This document shows, piece by piece, positions 17,421 through 26,253 of a DNA stretch of 49,510 nucleotides. The notes under the pieces were generated by a model. The model was not told the origin of the DNA. It did no database searches and saw nothing but the letters and a program-made list of their open reading frames with translations. The translations under genes were made by a program, and so were the position numbers. The stretch spans positions 1 to 49,510 of the forward strand of contig CAKRDK010000018.1 of the NCBI GenBank assembly GCA_934309475.1. The letters run 5' to 3'. This DNA comes from an uncultured Roseburia sp. Its GTDB lineage: Bacteria; Bacillota; Clostridia; Lachnospirales; Lachnospiraceae. Every line of letters starts with the position of its first letter. Position 1 is the first letter of the stretch.

Positions 17421-17449
17421 TTGATTTATAGAATAAGTTATAGTATATT
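17421..17449 (+). promoter_or_regulatory. plsX promoter
   Basis: TTGATT (17421-17426), 17 bases, TATATT (17444-17449). The leader to the plsX start is about 60 bases. Confidence 0.6.
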
Positions 17450-17516
17450 TTTTAAGAGGCTTGTAAGACTAACAATTATTGGAAAAGTCTACAGGAGTTG
17501 GAAGGGGAAAGCAACA

Positions 17517-18539
17517 ATGCAGGATGTAACAAAAGTAGCATTAGATGCTATGGGAGGCGACAATGCACCGGTAGAGATTGTAAAGGGTGCAGTTGATGCA
17601 GTCGCGAATCGAAAAGATATTAAGATTTTTCTGGTAGGACAGGAAGATGTCGTTGCAGAAGAACTTGCAAAGTATTCCTATCCGAAGGAACAGATTGAGA
17701 TTGTGCATGCAGAGGAAGTGATTGAGACGGCAGAGCCGCCGGTACTTGCAATCCGTAAGAAGAAGCAGTCGTCTATTGTAATAGGAATGAACATGGTGAA
17801 ACAGAAAGAAGTAGATGCGTTTGTTTCCGCCGGAAGTTCAGGTGCAATCCTTGTCGGTGGACAGGTGATTGTCGGAAGAATCAAAGGAATTGAGAGACCG
17901 CCATTGGCACCATTGATTCCGACAGAGAAGGGAGTTTCCCTTTTGATTGACTGTGGAGCGAATGTGGATGCGAGATCTTCGCATCTGGTGCAGTTTGCAA
18001 AGATGGGTTCCATTTATATGGAGAATGTACTTGGAATTAAGAATCCAAGGGTGGCAATTGTCAATATTGGTGCAGAGGAAGAGAAGGGAAATGCGCTTGT
18101 CAAAGAGACATTCCCATTATTGAAAGAATGTACGGATATTAATTTTGTGGGCAGTATCGAGGCACGTGAGATTCCACGTGGCGAGGCAGATGTCATTGTC
18201 TGTGAAGCGTTTGTCGGTAATGTTATCCTCAAATTATACGAGGGATTAAGTTCGACACTTGTCGGCGCAATCAAGAAGGGTATGATGAGTACTTTAAAGA
18301 GTAAAATCGGAGCAGCGTTAGCACTGCCGGCATTAAAGGGAACGTTAAAGACATTTGATGCGACGCAGTATGGCGGAGCACCTTTACTCGGACTGAATGG
18401 CTTAGTTGTCAAGACGCATGGAAGTGCAAAAGCAAAAGAGATTACGAATTCAATCTACCAGTGTGTGACGTTTAAAGAGCAGAATATCAATGGTAAGATT
18501 AAGAAAAATATTATAAATGAAAGTAAGGAACAAGAATAG
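17517..18539 (+). CDS. plsX: Phosphate acyltransferase PlsX
   Basis: PlsX makes acyl phosphate from acyl-ACP at the membrane surface, the donor for the first acylation of glycerol 3-phosphate. The 340-residue protein begins with VALDAMGGDNAP and shows HAEEVIE, AGSSGAILVGGQ, IPTEKG, LLIDCGANVD, NIGAEEEKGN, and FVGNVILKLYEG. The ATG at 17517 has GGAAGGGGAAAG upstream. A longer open frame from 17409 has no such site and overlaps the promoter. acpP follows after 15 bases. The partner enzyme PlsY and the substrate-making GpsA are encoded near the right end of the window. Confidence 0.96.
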   Translation: MQDVTKVALDAMGGDNAPVEIVKGAVDAVANRKDIKIFLVGQEDVVAEELAKYSYPKEQIEIVHAEEVIETAEPPVLAIRKKKQSSIVIGMNMVKQKEVDAFVSAGSSGAILVGGQVIVGRIKGIERPPLAPLIPTEKGVSLLIDCGANVDARSSHLVQFAKMGSIYMENVLGIKNPRVAIVNIGAEEEKGNALVKETFPLLKECTDINFVGSIEAREIPRGEADVIVCEAFVGNVILKLYEGLSSTLVGAIKKGMMSTLKSKIGAALALPALKGTLKTFDATQYGGAPLLGLNGLVVKTHGSAKAKEITNSIYQCVTFKEQNINGKIKKNIINESKEQE

Positions 18540-18554
18540 AAAGGAATTAGTATT

Positions 18555-18791
18555 ATGGAATTCGAAAAACTGAAAAAAATTATTGCTGAGGTATTAAATG
18601 TAGATGAAGAAGAGATTCAGATGGATACTACATTTGTAGATGATTTAGGAGCAGATTCTTTGGATATTTTCCAGATTATTATGGGATTAGAAGAAGAATT
18701 TGATATTGAGATTGCCAATGAAGCAGCAGAGAATATCGTGACAGTAGGAGACGCTGTAGAACAGATTAAGACTGCTTTAAACAATAATTAG
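18555..18791 (+). CDS. acpP: Acyl carrier protein
   Basis: The 78-residue acidic helical carrier has the phosphopantetheine serine in [15 protein letters not shown]. It delivers acyl groups for fatty acid and phospholipid synthesis and is a direct substrate partner of PlsX upstream. DIFQ where DxVE is more usual is a mild variant seen in related Clostridia. It ends the plsX-acpP unit before a terminator. Confidence 0.96.
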   Translation: MEFEKLKKIIAEVLNVDEEEIQMDTTFVDDLGADSLDIFQIIMGLEEEFDIEIANEAAENIVTVGDAVEQIKTALNNN

Positions 18792-18807
18792 GAAAAAGAG
18801 AGTTAAG

Positions 18808-18840
18808 AAAGCCCTTTTCTTGTAAAAAGGGCTTTTCTTC
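18808..18840 (+). terminator. Terminator after acpP
   Basis: AAAGCCCTTTT pairs with AAAAGGGCTTT around a short loop, followed by TTCTTCTTTT. Some read-through into rnc is possible, since no clear promoter is visible before rnc. Confidence 0.82.
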
Positions 18841-18868
18841 TTTTCAGAAAAAAGAGAGGAAATTAGTT

Positions 18869-19573
18869 ATGCCAAAACAACAAGAGTTAGAAGAAAGAAT
18901 CGGATATGAATTTCAGCAGAAGGGACTGTTACGTCAGGCTTTGACCCACAGCTCCTATGCAAATGAGAAGCATATGAAGAAACTTTCAGACAATGAGCGT
19001 TTAGAATTTTTAGGGGATGCTGTCTTAGAGATTGTATCAAGTGATTTTTTATTTCAGGAGTACCCGAATCTGCCGGAAGGGGATTTGACAAAGTTACGTG
19101 CCAGCATTGTATGTGAGCCGACGTTAGCTTTATGCACGAAAGAGATTGCATTAGGGGATTATCTTTATTTGGGAAAAGGAGAGAACCAGACAGGCGGAAG
19201 ACATCGGAAATCCATTTTGTCAGATGCAATGGAAGCAGTGATTGGTGCCATTTATTTAGATGGTGGTTTTGCTAGTGCAAAAGAGTTTATTCATAAATTT
19301 ATTTTGACGGATATTGAGAATAAGAAGCTCTTTTATGATAGCAAGACTATCCTGCAGGAGATTATTCAGGGGAATTACAAAGAGGAACTTTCGTATGAAT
19401 TAGTGGATGAGCAGGGTCCGGACCACGACAAGCAGTTTACTGTGGATGCGAAGCTTGGAGAGCGTGTGATTGGACATGGTGTCGGTCATACGAAGAAGGC
19501 GGCGGAACAGGAGGCTGCATATCAGGCAATTCTTCTTTTAAAGCCAAAGATGGGAGAAAAGACTTTAAAATAG
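18869..19573 (+). CDS. rnc: Ribonuclease III
   Basis: This double-strand-specific endoribonuclease processes rRNA and structured RNAs. The 234-residue protein has the catalytic signature NERLEFLGDAVLEIV (about residues 40-54), the second acidic set SDAMEAVIGAIYLDGG (about 118-133), and a C-terminal dsRNA-binding domain (about 155-228) ending GVGHTKKAAEQEAAYQAILLL. The start follows AGAGAGGAAATTAGTT. It is followed by smc after 18 bases, a standard Firmicutes arrangement. Confidence 0.96.
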   Translation: MPKQQELEERIGYEFQQKGLLRQALTHSSYANEKHMKKLSDNERLEFLGDAVLEIVSSDFLFQEYPNLPEGDLTKLRASIVCEPTLALCTKEIALGDYLYLGKGENQTGGRHRKSILSDAMEAVIGAIYLDGGFASAKEFIHKFILTDIENKKLFYDSKTILQEIIQGNYKEELSYELVDEQGPDHDKQFTVDAKLGERVIGHGVGHTKKAAEQEAAYQAILLLKPKMGEKTLK

Positions 19574-19591
19574 CAGGAATGGAGATGACGT

Positions 19592-22500
19592 ATGTATTTA
19601 AAGAGTATAGAGGTTCATGGATTCAAATCTTTTGCCAATAAGATAGTGTTTGATTTCCATAATGGAATTACAGGAATCGTTGGACCGAACGGAAGTGGAA
19701 AAAGTAATGTCGGTGATGCCGTGCGGTGGGTACTCGGTGAGCAGAGTGCCAAGCAGTTACGTGGTGCGAGCATGCAGGACATTATTTTTGCGGGAACGGA
19801 GAACAGGAAGCCGTTAAGCTACGCATATGTGGCGATTACCATGGATAACTCTGACCATGTACTGCCGGTTGATTTCGAGGAAGTCACAGTGGCAAGAAGA
19901 GTGTACCGTTCCGGTGAGAGTGAATACCTGATTAACGGGAATCCATGTCGTTTGAAGGATGTGACAGAGCTTTTCTATGATACCGGTATCGGTAAAGAAG
20001 GCTACTCCATCATCGGACAGGGTCAGATTGAACGAATTTTAAATGGTAAGCCGGAGGAACGCCGTGAACTTTTTGATGAGGCGGCAGGAATTGTAAAATA
20101 TAAGAAAAGAAAAGCAACTGCGCAGAAAAAGTTAGAGAATGAGCGTGAGAATTTGGTTCGTGTCAATGATATTTTAGCGGAGTTAGAGCGTCAGGTAGGA
20201 CCTTTAGAGCGCCAGGCAGAAAAAGCGCGCATTTATTTGAAAAAGAAGGAAGAACTGAAAAATTACGATGTCAATATGTTCCTGTTAGAGGTGGAGCGTA
20301 TTGAGAGCCAGTTAAAAGAAGTGGAAGGTAAGTTCCATATTGCCGATGATGAACTGAAAGAGACGAATGAGTCTTATGAGAACATCAAGACAGAATACGA
20401 GAAGATGGAACAGGATATGGAAGCGTTAGATGAGAAGATTACATCCATCCGCGAAAATATCAGTAATTCCACTGTGACAAAAGGCAAATTAGAGGGACAG
20501 ATTAATGTCTTAAAAGAGCAGATTAACGCGGCAAAAATGACGGATGAGCATATGAAGACGCGTTTGGATGCCATCACAAAAGACAAAGAAGAGCGTCTCG
20601 CTTCCACGAAACAGTATGAGGAAGAAAAAGCCGGCATAGAAACTCAGTTAGAGGAAATTGCAGAGAGAAAGAAAGAGGCGGTTGAACAGCTTACAAAATT
20701 GCAGGAAGAGATTGCACGCTGCAATGAGGGGATGGAGAAGGGACAGAAAGAGGTTATTGAATTGCTCAATAACAAAGCATCCATCAAAGCGAGACAGCAG
20801 CGCTGCGATACCATGTTAGAGCAGATTAATATCCGGAGAGCGCAGTTGAACCAGCGTCTTCTTGCGCGTAAATCGGAGGAGGCGGATTTAGAGACCGTAC
20901 TTGCCGACTACCAGAAAGAGTTAGACGAGGCGAACACGAAGATTGCAGAATTCAAGAAAAAAGGTGCAGAGTTCGAGGAACAGAATCGTGAGTGGAAACG
21001 AAAATCAATCGAGACGAGCAGAACGTTAGAAGAGTCTGTTTCGAAGTACCATAAAGAGCAGTCCAGATTAGAGTCCTTAAAGAATATCGCAGAGCGTTAT
21101 GACGGTTATGGAAACAGTATCCGGAAAGTCATGGAGCAGAAAGCGGCGAATCGTGGTGTGCTCGGTGTTGTATCGGATCTGATTCAGGTTGAGAAGAAGT
21201 ACGAGATTGCGATTGAGACAGCATTAGGTGGTAACATTCAAAATATTGTGACGGAAGATGAAGAGACGGCGAAGCAGATGATTGGCTTTTTGAAGCAGAA
21301 CCGTCTTGGCCGTGCCACCTTTTTACCACTTACAAGTGTAGACGGAAGAGGTAATTTTAAGAATCAGGATGCCTTAAAAGAACAGGGCGTTATCGGGCTT
21401 GCGAATACACTTGTGAAGACAGATGCGAAATATGAAGGCGTTATTGCCTATCTGTTAGGCAGGGTTGTCGTGGCGGATACCATTGACCACGCCATTGCCA
21501 TTGCAAGAAAACATCACTATTCTTTACATATTGTAACACTAGAGGGAGAGTATTTAAGTCCCGGTGGTTCCATGGCGGGTGGTGCATTCCGTAACAGCAG
21601 CAACCTGCTTGCGAGAAAACGTGAGATTGAGGAACTTGAAGAGAGTGTTGCAAAATTAGACAAAGCAATCAAAGAAGCGCGCGGACGTCTCGAAGAGATT
21701 AAAACAGCGCAGGCACTTTTATCGGAAGATATCGAAGCGAACAAAGCACAGCTGCAGGAACATTATCTGATTCAGAACACGGCAAAGATGAACGTGGATC
21801 GTGCGACGGAACAGAAGAATGAGAGCGAAAGCGTTTACGCAGGTCTTCAGGTCGAAAACCGTGAGATTGAGAATCAGTTACAAGAGATTAATCAGAATAA
21901 GGCTAAGATTGCGGAAGAAGTTGCATATGCGAAAAAGCGTGAGGAAGAGATTGCGGAGGAAAATAAGAATTTCCAGGCAGTTTTAGAGCAGCACGCCGGA
22001 TTAGAGGAAAAGGCATCTAACGAGGTTTCAAAGATTCAGTTAGAGGAAGCAAGCGTCAGCCAGAAACGCGAATTTATTTTAGAGAACTTAAGACGTTTAC
22101 AAAGCGAAATCGAGCGTTTCGATTCCGATTACGAGAATGTACAGCGCGAGGCGGAGACAGCAAAAGAGGATGTTGTGAAAAAGGAACATGACATCGAAGA
22201 GATTCAGAAGACGATTTTAGCATCTGACAGCAACTATGCAGAACTCGAACAGGAGTTAAAAGACAATACGAGCAAGAGAGAAGAAATGTCAGTTTCCTAC
22301 AAGGGATTTTTCCAGAAGAGGGAAGACATTTCAAAACGGATTACAGAACTCGACAAGGAGATTTTCCGTTTGAACAGCCAGCGTGAGAAATTAGAGGAAG
22401 CACATTCGTATCAGAACAATTATATGTGGGAAGAATATGAACTGACGCTTCATGCAGCGATGGAACTTCGGAATGAGGAATACGATGACCTTCCGGAACT

Positions 22501-23152
22501 GAAAAAACTGATTGCCGGCATCAAGGATGAGATTCGTAAACTCGGCGATGTCAATGTGAATGCAATTGAAGATTATAAAGAGATTTCAGAGCGTTACCAG
22601 TTCTTAAAAGGCCAGCATGACGACCTTATCGAGGCGGAAAAGACGTTAGTTGAGATTATTGAAGAATTAGATACCGGTATGCGCAAGCAGTTCTTAGAGA
22701 AATTTGCGGAGATTCAGCGTGAATTCGATAAGGTATTTAAAGAACTGTTCGGCGGTGGAAAGGGAACCCTTGAATTAGTGGAAGATGAGGATATCCTAGA
22801 GTGTGGAATCCGTATCATTGCACAGCCACCGGGAAAGAAACTTCAGAACATGATGCAGATGTCGGGTGGAGAAAAGTCCCTGACGGCAATTTCCCTGTTG
22901 TTTGCAATTCAGAATCTGAAACCGTCACCGTTTTGTCTGTTAGACGAGATTGAGGCGGCGTTAGACGACTCTAACGTCAGCCGTTTTGCAAAATATCTGC
23001 ATAAACTGACGAAGAACACGCAGTTTATTGTAATTACGCACAGACGCGGAACAATGGCAGCGGCGGACCGCCTGTATGGTATCACGATGCAGGAGAAGGG
23101 TGTGTCCACATTAGTATCCGTAAACCTAATCGAAGATGAACTTGACAAATAA
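19592..23152 (+). CDS. smc: Chromosome partition protein SMC
   Basis: This condensin-type ATPase organises and segregates the chromosome. The 1186-residue protein has an N-terminal ATPase half with Walker A GPNGSGKSNVGDAVRW, a long coiled coil (about 170-510), a hinge (about 520-670) with EIAIETALGGNIQNIV and SPGGSMAGGAFRNS, and a returning coiled coil (about 680-1010). The C-terminal half carries the signature MQMSGGEKSLTAISLLF and Walker B PFCLLDEIEAALDDSN, then QFIVITHRRGTMAAAD. The length is typical. It lies in rnc-smc-ftsY. Confidence 0.97.
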   Translation: MYLKSIEVHGFKSFANKIVFDFHNGITGIVGPNGSGKSNVGDAVRWVLGEQSAKQLRGASMQDIIFAGTENRKPLSYAYVAITMDNSDHVLPVDFEEVTVARRVYRSGESEYLINGNPCRLKDVTELFYDTGIGKEGYSIIGQGQIERILNGKPEERRELFDEAAGIVKYKKRKATAQKKLENERENLVRVNDILAELERQVGPLERQAEKARIYLKKKEELKNYDVNMFLLEVERIESQLKEVEGKFHIADDELKETNESYENIKTEYEKMEQDMEALDEKITSIRENISNSTVTKGKLEGQINVLKEQINAAKMTDEHMKTRLDAITKDKEERLASTKQYEEEKAGIETQLEEIAERKKEAVEQLTKLQEEIARCNEGMEKGQKEVIELLNNKASIKARQQRCDTMLEQINIRRAQLNQRLLARKSEEADLETVLADYQKELDEANTKIAEFKKKGAEFEEQNREWKRKSIETSRTLEESVSKYHKEQSRLESLKNIAERYDGYGNSIRKVMEQKAANRGVLGVVSDLIQVEKKYEIAIETALGGNIQNIVTEDEETAKQMIGFLKQNRLGRATFLPLTSVDGRGNFKNQDALKEQGVIGLANTLVKTDAKYEGVIAYLLGRVVVADTIDHAIAIARKHHYSLHIVTLEGEYLSPGGSMAGGAFRNSSNLLARKREIEELEESVAKLDKAIKEARGRLEEIKTAQALLSEDIEANKAQLQEHYLIQNTAKMNVDRATEQKNESESVYAGLQVENREIENQLQEINQNKAKIAEEVAYAKKREEEIAEENKNFQAVLEQHAGLEEKASNEVSKIQLEEASVSQKREFILENLRRLQSEIERFDSDYENVQREAETAKEDVVKKEHDIEEIQKTILASDSNYAELEQELKDNTSKREEMSVSYKGFFQKREDISKRITELDKEIFRLNSQREKLEEAHSYQNNYMWEEYELTLHAAMELRNEEYDDLPELKKLIAGIKDEIRKLGDVNVNAIEDYKEISERYQFLKGQHDDLIEAEKTLVEIIEELDTGMRKQFLEKFAEIQREFDKVFKELFGGGKGTLELVEDEDILECGIRIIAQPPGKKLQNMMQMSGGEKSLTAISLLFAIQNLKPSPFCLLDEIEAALDDSNVSRFAKYLHKLTKNTQFIVITHRRGTMAAADRLYGITMQEKGVSTLVSVNLIEDELDK

Positions 23153-23159
23153 GAAAAGA

Positions 23160-23188
23160 TTGCAAAATATGGCAAGTTGGGATAATAT
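23160..23188 (+). promoter_or_regulatory. Possible ftsY promoter
   Basis: TTGCAA, 17 bases, TAATAT lies in the 86-base gap between smc and ftsY. The -10 match is moderate. No terminator hairpin is visible in the gap, so read-through from smc is also likely. Confidence 0.35.
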
Positions 23189-23238
23189 TTGTATAAGCAA
23201 ATTAGCGTATTAAAGTGACATAGAGGAGAAAAAAAGAT

Positions 23239-24195
23239 ATGGCGGAAGAGAAAAAAGGCTTCTGGAGCCGTCTGGTATCCGGTTTGAGCAAGACGCGGGA
23301 TAATATCGTATCCGGGATTGATTCTATTTTTAGCGGATTTTCTAATATCGATGATGATTTCTACGAAGAGATTGAAGAGATTCTCATCATGGGAGACTTA
23401 GGTGTCCGTGCAACGGAGGCAATTCTAGATGACCTGAAAGCGAAGGTCAAAGAAAATAAAATCAAGGAGCCGGCAGCGTGCAAGCAGTTACTGATAGACA
23501 GTATCAAGGCACAGATGGACGTCGGCGAGACAGCATATCGTTTTGAAGATGAAAAATCGGTAGTGCTTGTCATCGGGGTCAACGGTGTCGGCAAGACTAC
23601 ATCTGTAGGGAAACTTGCAGGAAAGTTAAAAGCACAGAATAAGAAAGTTGTATTAGCAGCAGCCGATACGTTCCGTGCAGCAGCCGGAAGCCAGCTCTCC
23701 GAGTGGGCGAACCGTGCAGGGGTTGAGATGATTGGCGGTCAGGAAGGAGCAGACCCGGCGGCAGTTGTCTACGATGCGGTTGCAGCAGCAAAAGCAAGAA
23801 ATGCAGATGTGCTGTTATGCGATACGGCAGGACGTCTTCACAATAAGAAGAACCTGATGGAAGAATTGAAAAAGATTAACCGTATCTTAGAAAAAGAATA
23901 TCCGGATGCATTCCGTGAGACGTTAGTTGTTTTAGATGCGACAACAGGGCAGAATGCACTTGCACAGGCGAGAGAATTTTCAGAATGTGCAGAAATCACG
24001 GGAATTATTTTGACAAAGATGGACGGAACCGCAAAGGGCGGTATCGCAGTGGCAATTCATTCCGAACTTGGAATTCCGGTAAAATATATCGGTGTAGGAG
24101 AGACAATTGACGATTTACAGAAATTTAATGCCGATGAATTTGTGGATGCATTATTTGATACGCAGGGAGAAGAAAGGGAGGAAGAGCAATGCTGA
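23239..24195 (+). CDS. ftsY: Signal recognition particle receptor FtsY
   Basis: FtsY is the membrane-associated GTPase that docks the SRP-ribosome complex at the translocon. The 318-residue form has a short N domain and lacks the long acidic A domain, as in many Firmicutes. Motifs are GVNGVGKTTSVGKLA, AADTFRAAAGSQL, DTAGRLHNKKNLM, LTKMDGTAKGG and GVGETIDDLQKF. The gene overlaps the ilvA start by seven bases (ATGCTGA), indicating translational coupling. Its partner Ffh is 2 kb downstream. Confidence 0.96.
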   Translation: MAEEKKGFWSRLVSGLSKTRDNIVSGIDSIFSGFSNIDDDFYEEIEEILIMGDLGVRATEAILDDLKAKVKENKIKEPAACKQLLIDSIKAQMDVGETAYRFEDEKSVVLVIGVNGVGKTTSVGKLAGKLKAQNKKVVLAAADTFRAAAGSQLSEWANRAGVEMIGGQEGADPAAVVYDAVAAAKARNADVLLCDTAGRLHNKKNLMEELKKINRILEKEYPDAFRETLVVLDATTGQNALAQAREFSECAEITGIILTKMDGTAKGGIAVAIHSELGIPVKYIGVGETIDDLQKFNADEFVDALFDTQGEEREEEQC

Positions 24196-25400
24196 CATTA
24201 GACAAGTTTGAAGAAGCGAGCGAAAAGGTAAAAGAGGTTACATCGGAGACAAAATTAATCTACAGTGATTTCTTGAGTGAGCAGACAGGCAACAAAGTAT
24301 ATTTAAAACCGGAAAACATGCAGTTTACCGGAGCATACAAGGTACGCGGGGCATACTATAAAATCAGTACCTTGAGTGACGAGGAACGTGCAAAGGGACT
24401 GATTACCGCTTCTGCCGGCAACCATGCACAGGGCGTTGCATACGCAGCAAAATGTTATGGATGCAAGGCGACAATCGTCATGCCGACGACGACACCGCTT
24501 ATCAAGGTGAACCGCACCAAAAGTTATGGCGCAGATGTCGTTTTATATGGAGATGTCTACGACGAAGCGTGCCAGAAGGCATATGAATTAGCAGATGAGC
24601 ACGGATATACATTTATCCATCCGTTTGATGATCTTGCGGTTGCAACCGGACAGGGAAGCATTGCGATGGAGATTTTCAAGGAACTTCCGCTGGTAGAGTA
24701 CATCTTAGTTCCAATCGGTGGCGGCGGACTTGCAACCGGTGTGTCCACATTGGCAAAACTATTGAATCCGAAGATTAAAGTTATCGGCGTAGAGCCGGCA
24801 GGCGCAAACTGTATGCAGGCTTCTTTTGCAGCAGGAAAAGTGACCACACTTCCAACTGTCAATACGATTGCGGATGGTACTGCGGTAAAGACACCGGGAA
24901 GCAAGATTTTCCCATACATTCAGAAAAATTTAGACGATATCATCACGGTGGAGGATGATGAATTGGTAGCAGCATTCTTAGATATGGTAGAGAATCACAA
25001 AATGGTTGTGGAGAACTCCGGATTATTGACTGTGGCTGCATTGAAACACTTGGATGTGAAAGATAAACGTGTGGTATCTATTTTAAGTGGTGGAAATATG
25101 GATGTCATCACAATGTCATCCGTAGTTCAGCAGGGATTGATTTTCCGTGACCGTATCTTTACGGTTTCTGTATTGCTGCCGGATAAGCCGGGAGAACTCA
25201 GCAAGGTATCCGGTATCTTGGCGCAGGAACAGGGAAATGTCATTAAGTTAGAGCATAATCAGTTCGTATCAACGAACCGAAATGCTGCGGTAGAACTTCG
25301 CATCACGTTAGAAAGTTTCGGAACCGACCATAAGAAACAGATTATCAAAGCGTTAGAGAAAAATGGTTACAAACCGAAACTTGTGCGTACAAGTTTATAA
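24189..25400 (+). CDS. ilvA: Threonine ammonia-lyase (threonine dehydratase) with ACT domain
   Basis: This PLP enzyme converts threonine to 2-oxobutanoate and ammonia, feeding isoleucine synthesis or catabolism. The 403-residue protein has the PLP lysine in FTGAYKVRGAY (K51), ASAGNHAQGVAYAA, the glycine-rich phosphate loop VPIGGGGLATGVS, and SGGNMDVI. A single C-terminal ACT domain (about 328-400, VLLPDKPGELSKVSGILAQEQGN) matches the short catabolic-like or allosteric class rather than the 500-residue E. coli IlvA. Placement after ftsY has no obvious functional link. An alternative symbol would be tdcB. Confidence 0.9.
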   Translation: MLTLDKFEEASEKVKEVTSETKLIYSDFLSEQTGNKVYLKPENMQFTGAYKVRGAYYKISTLSDEERAKGLITASAGNHAQGVAYAAKCYGCKATIVMPTTTPLIKVNRTKSYGADVVLYGDVYDEACQKAYELADEHGYTFIHPFDDLAVATGQGSIAMEIFKELPLVEYILVPIGGGGLATGVSTLAKLLNPKIKVIGVEPAGANCMQASFAAGKVTTLPTVNTIADGTAVKTPGSKIFPYIQKNLDDIITVEDDELVAAFLDMVENHKMVVENSGLLTVAALKHLDVKDKRVVSILSGGNMDVITMSSVVQQGLIFRDRIFTVSVLLPDKPGELSKVSGILAQEQGNVIKLEHNQFVSTNRNAAVELRITLESFGTDHKKQIIKALEKNGYKPKLVRTSL

Positions 25401-25434
25401 CAGGCAGTAAGTCAGGGGAAGAGGAGAGAACGCT

Positions 25435-25797
25435 ATGTGGAAACCAAAATCAAGGGAAGAACGTGAGATGGGACCGGAGCTTGGCGAAGGTGTATTGCAG
25501 ACGGTAGAAGGACTTGTAGAGGAAGAGAGAAAGAGAAAGTCAGTGGGGACAGTTCTGTTAGAAATCGTTGTGCTGTGTTTCGGACTTGGAATTGGATTTT
25601 TAGCGGCGTTCCTCGTTGCCGGCCTTCATGGTGTAAGGATGGGATTTTATGCATGGCCATTTATTGTATGTGCGGATGTTTTTGCATTGACGACAATTGG
25701 ATTTTTTTCCACGGACGGCAAGACAGAGAAGATATATGGTGTCTGCTCGGTAGTCAGTCTTGCCTCTGTAATTGTGCAGTCAGCAGTGTTATTTTAA
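25435..25797 (+). CDS. Small membrane protein of unknown function
   Basis: The 120-residue protein starts MWKPKSREEREMGPELGEG, with a hydrophilic, charged N-terminal 45 residues. Three membrane helices follow at about 46-68, 76-95 and 104-120, separated by a short STDGKTEKIYG loop. The start is preceded by GGGGAAGAGGAGAG. I recognise no family. It is probably co-transcribed with ftsY-ilvA and its stop codon runs into the following terminator stem. Confidence 0.75.
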   Translation: MWKPKSREEREMGPELGEGVLQTVEGLVEEERKRKSVGTVLLEIVVLCFGLGIGFLAAFLVAGLHGVRMGFYAWPFIVCADVFALTTIGFFSTDGKTEKIYGVCSVVSLASVIVQSAVLF

Positions 25798-25839
25798 AAG
25801 AAAAGGTGTCAAGAAAAAATACTTGACACCTTTTCTTTT
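25796..25839 (+). terminator. Long-stem terminator overlapping the next promoter
   Basis: An 18-base arm of A-rich plus GGTGTCAAG (25796-25813) pairs perfectly with CTTGACACC plus a T-rich arm (25822-25839) around an 8-base loop. The right arm contains the TTGACA -35 of the ylxM promoter. Confidence 0.9.
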
Positions 25840-25851
25840 TTATGGTATCTT
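25823..25851 (+). promoter_or_regulatory. ylxM-ffh promoter inside the terminator arm
   Basis: TTGACA (25823-25828), exactly 17 bases, and TATCTT (25846-25851) with an upstream TG forming an extended -10. The -35 is within the descending arm of the preceding terminator. Confidence 0.8.
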
Positions 25852-25907
25852 ATTACCTGTGCTTGTGAAAAGGCATAGTCAGCCTGAATGGGAAAGGGCG
25901 TAGCAGG

Positions 25908-26252
25908 ATGGAAGAGAAAGTAGAACAGACTTATTTATATGATTTTTACGGTGAACTTTTGAATGAACATCAGCGGGACGTCTATGAGAAGTTTGTATTT
26001 GAGGATTTATCTTTAGGCGAGATTGCCGCAGAAGAGGGAATCAGCCGCCAGGGTGTGCACGATTTGATTAAGAGATGCACGAAGACGCTGGAGGGATACG
26101 AAGAGAAGCTTCACCTGATAGAGAAGTTTCAGGCGGCGAAGAACAAGGTGGAACAGATACATCATCTGGCAAAAGAATTTCACCAGACAAGAAATGAAGC
26201 AATTATGGGAGAAATCGAACAGATTTCAAATCAGATATTAGAGGAGCTTTAA
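25908..26252 (+). CDS. ylxM: YlxM/UPF0122 family SRP-associated regulator
   Basis: The 114-residue protein has a sigma-70 region-4-like helix-turn-helix (about residues 15-65, [36 protein letters not shown]). A coiled C-terminal tail follows. Family members are encoded just before ffh, and in streptococci YlxM binds SRP components. The stop is two bases from the ffh start, so the two are coupled. The start ATG is preceded by AAAGGGCGTAGCAGG. Confidence 0.92.
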   Translation: MEEKVEQTYLYDFYGELLNEHQRDVYEKFVFEDLSLGEIAAEEGISRQGVHDLIKRCTKTLEGYEEKLHLIEKFQAAKNKVEQIHHLAKEFHQTRNEAIMGEIEQISNQILEEL

Positions 26253-26253
26253 T

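Noticed and set aside
25852..25907. A small SRP (4.5S) RNA before ylxM
   Set aside because: The short leader lacks the conserved SRP tetraloop and asymmetric-bulge helix. It is better read as the 5' leader.
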